From Alteromonas antoniana (lineage in GTDB: Bacteria > Pseudomonadota > Gammaproteobacteria > Enterobacterales > Alteromonadaceae), in NCBI RefSeq assembly GCF_019249295.1, contig NZ_JAESDH010000005.1, positions 186,001 to 250,000 on the forward strand: a stretch of 64,000 nucleotides of DNA, written 5' to 3'. The translations under genes were made by a program, and so were the position numbers. Below are positions 17,194-25,528 of this stretch, one piece after another; position 1 is the stretch's first letter, and each line of letters starts with the position of its first letter. Below the pieces are notes generated by a model, which was given only the letters and a program-made list of their open reading frames with translations, was not told where the DNA came from and did not search any database.

Positions 17194-18189
17194 ATGTATT
17201 CAGTGTTAGTGTGTGACGACTCGCTGGTAGCGCGAAAACAGGTTGCTAAGTGCCTTCCTCAGGACTGGGAAGTAGCGGTGCATTTTGCCAAGCATGGGCA
17301 AGAGGCGATTGATGCTATTAAGCAGGGTAAAGGCCAACTGCTTTTATTAGACCTGAATATGCCGGTCATGGACGGCTATCAGACGCTAGAGGCCATCAAA
17401 AAAGGCGGCTTTGCGACAAAGACTATCGTCATCTCCGGTGATATCCAGCCTGAAGCATTTGAACGCGTCATCCAGCTCGGGGCTATCGACTTTATTCGTA
17501 AACCCGTCGATCCGGATACCTTACATGCCGCGTTGGTGAAACACCGTATTCTGGACAGTGAGGGGGACGAGATCATTGAAGTCAGCCCACTGGATCCCGA
17601 CATCCGTGATTGCTATCAGGAAATCACAAACATAGCCATGGGGCAGGCGGGCGACCACCTTGCTCGCATCATGAATGTTTTTGTACGCCTACCTATCCCG
17701 AACGTGAACTTAATTGAAGTATCAGAATTACATATGATGCTGTCTGATATTGAATCTCATGAGCGGGTGACGGCGGTTTGCCAGGGCTTTCTTGGCGGCG
17801 GTATTCGTGGTGAAGCGTTATGTATTCTCAGTGATTCAAGTTTTGAAGATGTCGCCAAAATTCTCGATATTCAGGACGACGTAGATGACCAGATCCAGCT
17901 TGAACTGCTTATGGATGCGGCCAGCATCCTTATCGGTACCTGTCTGACGGGTCTGGCAAACCAGATGGATGTGAACTTTAGTCAGGGGCATCCCATCGTG
18001 CTGGGACAACACCGCGCCATCACCGAAATTATTTCAATGAACAGCATCAAATGGAGACGCACGCTGGCCATAGAGCTCAGTTACGGTCTGGAAGGCTACA
18101 ATGTCCAGTGTGACCTCATTTTGCTTTTCACTGAAGAGTCGATGAAGATCATGAACGATAAACTGGCACACCTGCTGGAGGACTTCTGA
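17194..18189 (+). CDS. Response regulator fused to a CheC-like domain
   Basis: Residues 1-120 are a complete receiver: DD at 8-9, the phospho-acceptor Asp at 53 in LLLLDLNMPVMDG, the switch serine in IVISGD and the lysine in FIRKPVD. Residues ~135-331 look like CheC/CheX-type CheY-P phosphatase domains, with an EITNIAMGQAGDHLAR helix and a second similar helix ELLMDAASILIGTCLTGLANQMD, both matching the CheC active-helix pattern (E-x2-N-x-(A/G)). Such proteins may dephosphorylate other response regulators under control of their own receiver. The downstream PAS gene overlaps the stop by one base, so the two form a unit. No cheA or mcp is nearby. Confidence 0.82.
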   Translation: MYSVLVCDDSLVARKQVAKCLPQDWEVAVHFAKHGQEAIDAIKQGKGQLLLLDLNMPVMDGYQTLEAIKKGGFATKTIVISGDIQPEAFERVIQLGAIDFIRKPVDPDTLHAALVKHRILDSEGDEIIEVSPLDPDIRDCYQEITNIAMGQAGDHLARIMNVFVRLPIPNVNLIEVSELHMMLSDIESHERVTAVCQGFLGGGIRGEALCILSDSSFEDVAKILDIQDDVDDQIQLELLMDAASILIGTCLTGLANQMDVNFSQGHPIVLGQHRAITEIISMNSIKWRRTLAIELSYGLEGYNVQCDLILLFTEESMKIMNDKLAHLLEDF

Positions 18190-18686
18190 TGAGTCAGAGT
18201 GATTTAGAAGGGTTGCAGGAGTTTCACTGGATGATGGACATGCTGCAGAGCGTGGACGTTGGTATCGTGGTGCTGGATCGCAGTTACCGGGTGAAAGTCT
18301 GGAACGGTTTTATGGAAAGTCACAGCGGAATATTGCCCAGCGACGTTCGTGATAAGAGTCTCTTCAGTGTATTTCCTTCCATTACAGAAACCTGGTTTTC
18401 TAAAAAAGCCCGTCCGGTCTTTGAACTGAAATCCCGGGCGTTTATGACGTGGGAGCAGCGCCCCTATTTGTTTAAGTTTCCCAATTACCGGCCGATTACA
18501 GGAAGTGAGCCGTTCATGTATCAAAACATCACGCTCTCTCCTTTGGTGTCTGCTAATGGAGTGGTCGATCATATCAGTATGATGATTTATGACATGACGG
18601 ATATTGCGGCGGGTAAAAAGCAGCTTGAAGCACTGCAGGTGCATCAAAGTGAAGAAGAAGAGCGCAAAGGTCGCACTTTCTTGTAA
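18189..18686 (+). CDS. PAS-domain protein (stand-alone)
   Basis: This 165-residue protein is almost all one PAS domain: MLQSVDVGIVVLDRSYRVKVWNGFMESHSG, then RDKSLFSVFPSI, and the final strands ISMMIYDMTDIAAGKKQL. The end is a short charged helix, as if an output domain (GGDEF or kinase) had been lost or never existed. PAS domains bind cofactors or small ligands or mediate contacts; here the partner is probably the receiver-CheC protein, whose stop codon its ATG overlaps. No cofactor-binding residues can be named. Cytoplasmic. Confidence 0.8.
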   Translation: MSQSDLEGLQEFHWMMDMLQSVDVGIVVLDRSYRVKVWNGFMESHSGILPSDVRDKSLFSVFPSITETWFSKKARPVFELKSRAFMTWEQRPYLFKFPNYRPITGSEPFMYQNITLSPLVSANGVVDHISMMIYDMTDIAAGKKQLEALQVHQSEEEERKGRTFL

Positions 18687-18782
18687 CTCCCCCCAACTGG
18701 TTTTCAATCGCCCCCTTCGACACTGGTGTCGCGGGTGGCTTCCCACTGTCATGTCACAGTGAAAAATGTTGTAGGAGCGAAC

Positions 18783-20471
18783 ATGATCCGTTCTGGTTTT
18801 CACCTGTTCTGCATTGTTGGCCTGTTATTGCTGGTGTCATCCTGTGGCGGTGGCAGTGACGATAGTAGCGATTCCGCCTCACTTTTTGTGAATGCCGGCG
18901 CTGACCGAAGTGTCAGTGAGGGCGTGTCGGTATCACTTACCGCAGAATCACGCGGTGGTACAGATGATCTTGCGTGGCGATGGATAGCATCACCCGCACT
19001 GACAATTTTGCATGAAGATAACACCGTCCCGGATGCCAGTTTTGTGGCCCCAACGATATCCACTGCCCGCGAATATACGCTGACGGTAACCGTCACTGAC
19101 TCAACCGGGCGAACAGCGTCCGACAGTACTGTGATTACCGTACAGCCCGATAACGCTTCACCAGTTGCAGACATTTCGCTATCAGCCTGGGAAGGGTTGG
19201 CCGCTGGCCTCTATCCGGCAGGCGTTACACTCACTCTCGATGGTAGCGGCAGCAGCGATGCTGATGCATCAAACCCATCAAGCCAAATCACAGACTACCT
19301 CTGGACACAGACGGAAGGAACCGACGTGCTGCAGGATGTGATGACCGAACAATCGCAGCTGGTTATCACCACGCCAATTGCCAGCGCCAGACAAAATCTG
19401 GCATTTACGTTACAGGTCACGGATGAAGAAGGCGCTACAGATGAGACCAGTATTGCCATCACGATACAGTCGGCGTCCGAGACATTGCCCGTGATTGACG
19501 CAGGGGTATCGCAGGCGGTATTCAGCGGCGAGCCAGTCATTCTTGAAGGAACGGCCTTCACTACCATTCCGTCGGCTAATCCTCTGGCTATTCGCTGGGA
19601 AGCTGATTCTGCTATTCAGTCGTCGAATTCGCTATCTACCTACGCCATTGCCCCACTGGTAGAAGCATATTCAGAACGGGTGTTCACACTGACCGTGACA
19701 GACGCGAACGGCAATCAGGTTACAGACAGTCTGCGGGTGGCAATTCGCCCTTATCCGGTGTCATTAATGAACGACACCGGCGTATCCTCGCAAGCGACAG
19801 ACACCGCACTTACCACGAACCAGCAAAACCTGTGGCCAGGACAAGATGCCCAGCGTGGGGGCGATGTTATTCATCAGGCCGGACTGTTGGAGAAAGCCGG
19901 ACAGGGTGACGCCGGTTTTGATTTTACCAAGCTTAACAGCAATGGCGACGAACAGGATGCGGCCAGCGGCACCTTTTCCTGTGTACGTGACAATGTTACC
20001 GGTCTGGTATGGGAAGTGAAAACGGCAGCTGCCGGTCTGCATTCTGCTGCAAATACGTATTCATGGTATCGCACAGAAGATAACGGTGGATTTGAAGGGG
20101 ACATTAATGGCTCTGCTACAGCGTGTACGCTGACAAACTGCAATACACAGGCGTTTGTTGATCAGGTGAATTTGCAGGGGTTGTGCGGCTTTTATGACTG
20201 GCGATTGCCGACACACCGCGAGCTGATGTCGCTGGTGCATTTTGGTATTACTGACGCCGCAATGATCGACCCTGACTTTTATCCGAATACCGGGGATATT
20301 GCAGCGCAGCCATTGTGGTACTGGACGGCGAATCCCGGCGCAGATGGTGTGCAGGATGACAGTGCGCAAAATGCGTGGGCGATTGATTTTGCCTCCGGCG
20401 TCGATAACTTTCTGAATAAATCTGAGGCCGCGCGGATTCGGCTGGTGCGCGCCGGGAGGGAAGGGTTATGA
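18783..20471 (+). CDS. Lipoprotein with REJ/PKD-like repeats and C-terminal DUF1566 domain
   Basis: The ATG at 18783 has TAGGAG seven bases upstream and gives a lipoprotein signal (IVGLLLLVSSCGGGSDD), so upstream in-frame starts were rejected; the product is 562 residues. Three immunoglobulin-like repeats follow (VNAGADRSVSEGVSVSLTA and similar ISLSAWEG, VIDAGVSQAVFSGEPVILEG units). The last ~200 residues form a DUF1566/Lcl-like domain: DNVTGLVWEVK, CGFYDWRLPTHRELMSLV, WYWTANPG, IRLVRAGR. DUF1566 domains are typical of secreted surface proteins of unknown role. The next gene, also DUF1566, overlaps the stop by four bases. Confidence 0.85.
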   Translation: MIRSGFHLFCIVGLLLLVSSCGGGSDDSSDSASLFVNAGADRSVSEGVSVSLTAESRGGTDDLAWRWIASPALTILHEDNTVPDASFVAPTISTAREYTLTVTVTDSTGRTASDSTVITVQPDNASPVADISLSAWEGLAAGLYPAGVTLTLDGSGSSDADASNPSSQITDYLWTQTEGTDVLQDVMTEQSQLVITTPIASARQNLAFTLQVTDEEGATDETSIAITIQSASETLPVIDAGVSQAVFSGEPVILEGTAFTTIPSANPLAIRWEADSAIQSSNSLSTYAIAPLVEAYSERVFTLTVTDANGNQVTDSLRVAIRPYPVSLMNDTGVSSQATDTALTTNQQNLWPGQDAQRGGDVIHQAGLLEKAGQGDAGFDFTKLNSNGDEQDAASGTFSCVRDNVTGLVWEVKTAAAGLHSAANTYSWYRTEDNGGFEGDINGSATACTLTNCNTQAFVDQVNLQGLCGFYDWRLPTHRELMSLVHFGITDAAMIDPDFYPNTGDIAAQPLWYWTANPGADGVQDDSAQNAWAIDFASGVDNFLNKSEAARIRLVRAGREGL

Positions 20472-20977
20472 AAGTACCAATACTGGCGCTATTGGCGTTA
20501 TTTCCTTCATCCAGTTTTGCACAAACCTGTCTTGCCAGCGGCGTGGAAACCACGCCAGATGAAGACTTTACGGTACTGGGTACGGGCAATATTCTGCATG
20601 AGCCAACGAATCTGGTGTGGCAACGTTGCAGTGCAGGACAAACCTGGAACGGCAGCCAGTGTGAGGGCGAGGCAACCCGCTTTGACTGGCAGTCAGCGCT
20701 TACCTATGCGCATCAGGCCAGCCAGGAAGATTTGCTGGGTTGGAGACTGCCAAATATTAAGGAGCTGGCTTCAATTACAGAACGATTATGCGTCAGACCG
20801 TCTATCAATGAAGGGGTCTTCCCACAAACGCCTGACGATGATTTCTGGACGGCGACGCCGTCTACAGAAGATCCGGACAGAGCCTGGGTGGTTGCCTTTT
20901 TTAATGCAAGCCACTCGATAAAGCAAAAGGAACGCTTCGTCTACATCAGGCTGGTACGAACGTATGTTGAACAGTAG
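20468..20977 (+). CDS. Secreted DUF1566 protein
   Basis: The 169-residue product begins with a signal peptide (VPILALLALFPSSSFA, cut before QTC) and consists of a single DUF1566 domain: HEPTNLVWQRCSAGQTW, WRLPNIKELASITERLC, DDFWTATPS and a final YIRLVRTYVEQ. The CSAGQTWNGSQC element has paired cysteines expected to form a disulfide. It overlaps the preceding lipoprotein gene (ATGA), and both carry the same domain, so they probably form a surface complex in which the lipoprotein is the anchored member. No known enzymatic motif. Confidence 0.85.
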   Translation: MKVPILALLALFPSSSFAQTCLASGVETTPDEDFTVLGTGNILHEPTNLVWQRCSAGQTWNGSQCEGEATRFDWQSALTYAHQASQEDLLGWRLPNIKELASITERLCVRPSINEGVFPQTPDDDFWTATPSTEDPDRAWVVAFFNASHSIKQKERFVYIRLVRTYVEQ

Positions 20978-21110
20978 CGAAAATGTTCCTATCATGCTGG
21001 CAGAACGTGCGTGATGACGCAGGCCTCTCACGCACAAGTTTAACCTGAATTTTTGCCAGTTGACCTCATGTGACTTTCCTATTTGTGGTTATGCCGTACA
21101 CAATAACACC

Positions 21111-21905
21111 ATGAAACTTTTTACTTCTTTTCAGCGGTTTCTCGCTGCTTCGCTATTACTGCTTGTGTCATCACAACAGGCATGGGCGGAATTTACCTGT
21201 GATATTGATTTTTCCTACGGTTTAGTCGTGAACCCGGAGCAGATCCGGGTAATGGACAAGTCGCGAACCATTATGCAGATAAATGGCAGTGAACAGCTAT
21301 TTATCGGGGGGCGTTGGCAATCTCTTGATAAGGAACAACGCAGGTGGTTGCGTGATTACGCCGATGGGCTTCACTATGTCGTACCTAAAATGATTGTGTT
21401 GGCCACAGAAGGGGTAGACCTGGCAATTAAGAATATCGATCACGTGTACTTAGGGCTGGTTGGAAGCGACCATGAGAGCTACGAGCGCCTCAGAAAGGCC
21501 ATGGAGCGCGTTAAGATCAGAGTGAAAGACAAATTTCGTCACGCCAGCAACCACTATTTTATCGGCCCGGGATCGCTGGAAAGCGTTGACGAGTTTGTCG
21601 ACACTGAGATTGAGACCCAGCTGGAAGAGGCGTTCTCTACGTCAGTTGGCGGCATTTTGTCAGCCATCAGCGGGGTAAATACCAACAGCAGTGACAACTT
21701 CAGCAGCGATGCCGACGCGCTCTCGCGCCAGCTTGAAAGCATGGAAGAAAAAATCGAAACCGACGTAAGGCCACGTGCTTACACCTTAAAAAACAAAGCC
21801 CAGTGGTTCTGTGACAAGCTGAAAAAGCTGGACGACACTGAAGAGAAGTTACGGGCATCACTGCCAGCGTTTCAGACGTATAATATAATAACGTCCACGC
21901 AATAA
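21111..21905 (+). CDS. DUF2884 (YggN-like) exported protein
   Basis: ATG 21111 gives a 264-residue product with a signal peptide (FLAASLLLLVSSQQAWA). The mature part follows the DUF2884 pattern known from E. coli YggN: FTCDIDFSYGLVVNPEQIRV, then SEQLFIGGRWQSLDKEQRRWLRDYADGL, with a long coiled helical C-terminus (LSRQLESMEEKIETDV). The family is periplasmic and its function is unknown. Frame extends upstream to 21060 but the extension spoils the signal peptide. A pair of palindromic repeats starts 11 bases after the stop. Confidence 0.85.
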   Translation: MKLFTSFQRFLAASLLLLVSSQQAWAEFTCDIDFSYGLVVNPEQIRVMDKSRTIMQINGSEQLFIGGRWQSLDKEQRRWLRDYADGLHYVVPKMIVLATEGVDLAIKNIDHVYLGLVGSDHESYERLRKAMERVKIRVKDKFRHASNHYFIGPGSLESVDEFVDTEIETQLEEAFSTSVGGILSAISGVNTNSSDNFSSDADALSRQLESMEEKIETDVRPRAYTLKNKAQWFCDKLKKLDDTEEKLRASLPAFQTYNIITSTQ

Positions 21906-21915
21906 TTTCCAAGCT

Positions 21916-22141
21916 GCTGCACTCATGATTGCGGCGTTAAAGGCCTTCTCAAAAATCCTCATTTACTGTATGTAAACTGCGGTTTTTTCCAAGGCCTTTG
22001 CCTTGCACTCAAGTCGTTCGCGACGCTTGGAATGAACAGGCTGCACTCATGATTGCGGCATTAAAGGCCTTCTCAAAAATCCTCATTTACTGCATGTAAA
22101 CTGCGGTTTTTTCCAAGGCCTTTGCCTTGCACTCAAGTCGT
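21916..22141. repeat. Two tandem copies of a 102-base imperfect palindromic repeat
   Basis: Copy 1 (21916-22017) and copy 2 (22040-22141) are 124 bases apart and differ at only two positions that I can find. Each copy contains nested inverted repeats: an outer AAAGGCCTT / AAGGCCTTT, an inner AAAAA...CC / GG...TTTTTT, and a core TTTAC-TGTAT-GTAAA. A long, mostly paired stem-loop is therefore expected. The form is that of a dispersed intergenic palindromic element (REP- or MITE-like), here duplicated in tandem. Nothing in it codes for protein convincingly. Confidence 0.85.
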
Positions 22142-22308
22142 AAGGAATATCTGGGAAGTACAGGCTGATATCACGTTATACGCGCTCTGCAATACACGTT
22201 GGTGCAGTAATAAGTGTGGTGCAACGGTATTGTCTTGCAAGTCACATCTGAACATACCTGCAAATAACCGTACTTTCTGTTGCCGGCTAGAGCACGAAAA
22301 GTCGTTAT

Positions 22309-22530
22309 CTACGAGGCACTTTTTTCGGTTTTCCCGCTAATAAGAGAGTATAGGCGGAAAAGGCAAAAGGTAATTGCTGCGGCGATGAGGACAGCAACCG
22401 CGTTAATCAGGAAATCATTGAGTGCGGTTGCCCCATAAGTCACATTTCCTGCCAACCTGATGGTTAAAACAGAAAGCGCTACAAATATTATGAAAAAGAA
22501 AAAGCGAACAAGTTGACTGGATTGCATCAT
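22309..22530 (-). CDS. Small two-helix membrane protein, candidate bacteriocin immunity protein
   Basis: This 73-residue protein consists of two hydrophobic helices (about residues 8-28 and 41-62) joined by a short loop and ended by a basic, Ser-rich tail. Such a layout is typical of immunity proteins of class II bacteriocins and microcins. It lies 63 bases downstream of, and on the same strand as, the double-glycine-leader peptide gene, separated by a terminator-like hairpin. No family is recognised, and immunity is inferred from position and form. The start ATG has GAAGA five bases upstream. Confidence 0.55.
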   Translation of the reverse strand: MMQSSQLVRFFFFIIFVALSVLTIRLAGNVTYGATALNDFLINAVAVLIAAAITFCLFRLYSLISGKTEKSAS

Positions 22531-22548
22531 AAAATCTTCAGTATCAAA

Positions 22549-22586
22549 AAGTAAAAGAAATACGCAATGGAATTAACCATTGCGTA
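22549..22586 (-). terminator. Hairpin with T-rich tail between bacteriocin and immunity genes
   Basis: On the minus strand, TACGCAATGG (22586-22577) pairs perfectly with CCATTGCGTA (22570-22561) around a six-base loop, followed by a T-rich run (TTTCTTTTACTTTTT). It lies 8 bases after the bacteriocin stop. It could terminate most transcripts and let some read through into the immunity gene, or stabilise the bacteriocin mRNA. Confidence 0.7.
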
Positions 22587-22593
22587 GCGACGC

Positions 22594-22806
22594 TTAACTG
22601 GATCTTGTATCGCCAACTTTTCCGTAGAAATAGCCGACAAGACCGCCTAAGGCGCCCAATGCGACGCCGGCTATTCCGCCCCGGGCACCGGCAACCGCGC
22701 CACCAGCTGCTGCTCCCGCAGCGCCAGCCCAACTGGCATCGCCCCAGCAGTGTTCGGCACAGCCACCACCCACAAGATCAACTTCCGTTGCATTTAACAG
22801 TTTCAT
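22594..22806 (-). CDS. Class II bacteriocin/microcin-like precursor with double-glycine leader
   Basis: The 70-residue product MKLLNATEVDLVGGG-CAEHC... has a leader whose hydrophobic residues at -12 (L4), -7 (V9) and -4 (V12), Glu at -8 and GG at -2/-1 fit the double-glycine consensus cut by peptidase-containing ABC exporters. The predicted mature peptide is 55 residues. It starts with two close cysteines (C16, C20), then a Gly/Ala-rich hydrophobic stretch (residues ~26-57) with several GxxxG spacings suited to helix packing in membranes, then a charged tail. ATG 22806 is preferred over 22818 because GGA lies nine bases upstream. No exporter is within the window. Confidence 0.75.
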   Translation of the reverse strand: MKLLNATEVDLVGGGCAEHCWGDASWAGAAGAAAGGAVAGARGGIAGVALGALGGLVGYFYGKVGDTRSS

Positions 22807-23031
22807 AATTAATTCCATTTAATAGTTACGTATCAAGCCGATACCATTTAATAATAGCCGCTTACATTATGAAAGAAACTGACTCGGAGTACAGTTATTA
22901 AGCCTATATCGGCAGCCTTTATTTTACGTTTGTATGTTCAAGGGAGGAACCGCGGTAGCGGTATGAAAGAAGAGGCAAATAACGTCTTTAGTGACGCGCT
23001 GATGAGAGGGTCGTTGTTCAATCCAAATACT

Positions 23032-23060
23032 AAAACAGGTAGCCTGAGCTACCTGTTTTT
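23032..23060. terminator. Bidirectional intrinsic terminator
   Basis: AAAACAGGTAGC and GCTACCTGTTTT form a perfect 12-bp stem around CTGA, with T-runs on both strands. It lies 22 bases beyond the stop of the minus-strand gene at 23083-23289, which it probably terminates. Confidence 0.8.
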
Positions 23061-23082
23061 CAATTTTTCTTGTGCCAGGCAG

Positions 23083-23289
23083 TTAGTGCGCTGGCCTGGA
23101 ATTTTTCCATTTCACTGGCACAGGAAAAGATTTACTGTCATCAAGGATTATAGAGCTGCCATCTCTGAATTCGTATTCGGTCAGTGAGTTAGCTACCTGG
23201 TGGCATCGAACACATAATCTGAAACACTGCAACCAGATCCGTTCGCGTTCTACGCTGAGTGCCCGCTCAGCTTGTGTAGGGTAGGACAT
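23083..23289 (-). CDS. Small unknown protein
   Basis: A frame of 68 codons starts at ATG 23289 with GGAG eight bases upstream and ends just before a strong terminator, which together support a real gene. The product begins MSYPTQAERALSVERERIW and contains one CVRC pair at about residues 23-26, followed by a beta-rich end (SLTEYEFRDGSSIILDDS). It has no signal peptide or membrane helix. No family recognised. It is close to the bacteriocin candidate but on its own transcript as judged by the terminator. Confidence 0.5.
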   Translation of the reverse strand: MSYPTQAERALSVERERIWLQCFRLCVRCHQVANSLTEYEFRDGSSIILDDSKSFPVPVKWKNSRPAH

Positions 23290-23785
23290 CGTTTTATCTC
23301 CGGATAAATCATCCACTACATCTCGGCTGTGGTTCGTTCGGTTGTCATTGTTAGTATATCGAAACGGGTTAGTACAAAATTTGATCTGAATCTATAAGGT
23401 GCGAATCGGGAAAATTCACAACAGCGCTTTATTTAACCGTGTTCATTATCTCCTTCAGCTTGTTGGTCGAAGCCGGTACTGCCACCTTGTTTGCTGTCAC
23501 GATGACGGTTTCCGGATAGCGATGAATATCGCTGAGTATCACAGACAAACAGGCATCTGTAATAGTAATAAAGCTATGACAAAAAGCGCAGATTGGCCAA
23601 CTTTTGTTAGTGAATTTTGTTCTATAGATATCCATAAGTGACGAAATACGACGGAGGTATAATCCGTTTTTTATGTGTCGCTATGTCGTCAATTATACTG
23701 TTCTTGTGGGTGATTCAGCACATCACACTATTGCAAAACAGGGAGGGGCGCGGCGGAAAAAGTTCGATGTCAGGGAAGGGGCTGC
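23290..23785. other. Intergenic region without a supported gene
   Basis: Two overlapping frames on opposite strands (23399-23641 plus, 23429-23635 minus) are open but have no ribosome site, no domain and unremarkable composition; neither is convincing. The last ~130 bases lie just past the 3' end of hemW and include a C-poor, G-rich stretch with no clear terminator. No RNA gene seen. Confidence 0.35.
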
Positions 23786-24925
23786 TTACACAAAACAGGT
23801 AAGCAGCGTATTCAGGTAACGCCGGCCTTTTGCAGTGACCTGCCAGTGGCTGTCAGAGATATCAAGCAGACCCTGTCTTTGGGCATCTTCGAGAGCACGC
23901 AATTCGTTGGATTGAAGCGGTACGCCAGTGAGCGCTTCAAAATCTGCGATGGGACACGGCTCAACCAGTCTGAAGCGGTTCATAAAGAATTCAAATGGCA
24001 GGTCTGCTGCCTGCACGAGGTTTTCTTTATCCATGTAGGGACGACTAAGTTCCATGTATCCCCTGGGGTGTTTTACTTTTACTGTGCGGGTAATTGAGCC
24101 GTCGCTCACGTCAGTGATTTTGCCGTGTGCCCCACAACCAATACCGAGATAATCTCCAAAGCGCCAGTAGTTCAGGTTGTGCTGACACTGATGGCCCGGT
24201 TTACTGTAGGCGGAAATTTCATACTGCTCAAATCCGGCACTGCTAAGGGTCTCGTGTCCCTGCTTTTGAATCTCCCAAAGAATGTCGTCATCGGGCAGCG
24301 TTGGTGGTTTTGAATAAAACGGCGTATTCGGCTCGATAGTGAGCTGATACCAGGACAAATGATAAGGCGACAGCGCTATGCCCTGGTCCAGGTCTGACAT
24401 GGCGTTAGCAACCGTTTGCTGTGGAAGACCGTGCATCAGATCCAGGTTGAAGGTGGGCAGCCCGGCCTCGTGTGCCTGCTGTACTGCTTTTGTTGCTTGC
24501 GCATCGTCGTGTATGCGTCCCAACAATGACAGGTGCGCCGGCTGAAAGCTTTGCACGCCCACTGACAAGCGATTCACGCCAGCCTGACGAAAACCTCTGA
24601 AACGCCCGGATTCCACCGTGCCGGGGTTAGCTTCCATGGTAATTTCCGCATTTTCAGCAAGGTTTACGCGTTCCCGTATTCCTTTAATCAGGGCATGCAT
24701 TGCCTCTTCACTGAACAGGCTTGGGGTACCACCGCCAATAAAAATGGTTTCTACCGGACGCTCGCCAATGCGTTTAGCATCTGTTGCCAAATCATCGAGT
24801 AAGTGGGAAACGTATTCTTTTTCCGGGATAGCTGACTTCAAACCGTGGGAGTTGAAATCGCAGTACGGGCATTTTTGCACGCACCAGGGAATATGCACAT
24901 ACAGGCTGAGCGGAGGATTACGCAA
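23786..24925 (-). CDS. hemW: Radical-SAM heme chaperone HemW (coproporphyrinogen oxidase-like)
   Basis: The 379-residue protein starts with [20 protein letters not shown], carrying the CxxxCxxC iron-sulfur motif of radical-SAM enzymes with the extra aromatic-Cys pattern of HemW. It continues with [20 protein letters not shown] and [17 protein letters not shown]. Members lacking the heme biosynthetic activity of HemN act as heme chaperones for respiratory enzymes. Length agrees with E. coli HemW (378). Its start overlaps the end of rdgB by 8 bases, the usual rdgB-hemW order. Confidence 0.94.
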   Translation of the reverse strand: MRNPPLSLYVHIPWCVQKCPYCDFNSHGLKSAIPEKEYVSHLLDDLATDAKRIGERPVETIFIGGGTPSLFSEEAMHALIKGIRERVNLAENAEITMEANPGTVESGRFRGFRQAGVNRLSVGVQSFQPAHLSLLGRIHDDAQATKAVQQAHEAGLPTFNLDLMHGLPQQTVANAMSDLDQGIALSPYHLSWYQLTIEPNTPFYSKPPTLPDDDILWEIQKQGHETLSSAGFEQYEISAYSKPGHQCQHNLNYWRFGDYLGIGCGAHGKITDVSDGSITRTVKVKHPRGYMELSRPYMDKENLVQAADLPFEFFMNRFRLVEPCPIADFEALTGVPLQSNELRALEDAQRQGLLDISDSHWQVTAKGRRYLNTLLTCFV

Positions 24926-25520
24926 ATGTCTGCCTCATCTGCGTCATTAATGTGGCCATGGCTTTTCCGCGATGACTGATATTGTTCTTTACTTCTTTAT
25001 CGAGCTCAGCGGCAGTGCAGCCTTCAGACGGCACATAGAATACGGGATCATAACCAAAGCCGGCAGTCCCTGTCGGTGTGTCAGTAATGACACCGTGCCA
25101 GGCACCCTGGCTCATCAGGGGAACAGGGTCGTCGGCATGTCGCATCATGACAAGCGTACAGAAAAAATGCGCATCGCGGGCCTGTCCGTCAGGAATTGCC
25201 TTAAGCAGCTTGGCGATGTTATCGGAATCAGATGCGTTTTCTCCTGCGAAACGGGCAGAGTAAATACCCGGAGCGCCGCCAAGGGCTTTTACTACCAGTC
25301 CTGAATCATCGGCGATTGCCGGTAACCCGGTTTCTCTGGCGGCATTGCGGGCTTTGATGATGGCGTTTTCAACGAAGGTAGTCCCCGTTTCCGGTACATC
25401 GCTTACGCCAAGCGCTTTCTGACCCACCACATCGACACCGAACCCGGCAAACAGGGTTTCGAATTCCTTAAGCTTACCGGCGTTGCCGGTAGCGATTACC
25501 ATTTTTTCAGGAAAAGCCAT
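24918..25520 (-). CDS. rdgB: XTP/dITP diphosphatase (non-canonical purine NTPase)
   Basis: The 200-residue protein matches RdgB/HAM1: [17 protein letters not shown] at the start, [37 protein letters not shown] and the late [11 protein letters not shown] and [10 protein letters not shown]. It hydrolyses dITP and XTP to monophosphates, cleaning the nucleotide pool. All substrate-binding segments appear intact. It overlaps hemW (8 bases) and begins 8 bases after srmB ends, so the three minus-strand genes form one transcript. Confidence 0.95.
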   Translation of the reverse strand: MAFPEKMVIATGNAGKLKEFETLFAGFGVDVVGQKALGVSDVPETGTTFVENAIIKARNAARETGLPAIADDSGLVVKALGGAPGIYSARFAGENASDSDNIAKLLKAIPDGQARDAHFFCTLVMMRHADDPVPLMSQGAWHGVITDTPTGTAGFGYDPVFYVPSEGCTAAELDKEVKNNISHRGKAMATLMTQMRQTFA

Positions 25521-25528
25521 TTGCGCTC

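Noticed and set aside
23399-23641. Opposed open frames upstream of hemW's 3' end
   Set aside because: Overlap each other on opposite strands, have no ribosome site or recognisable domain.
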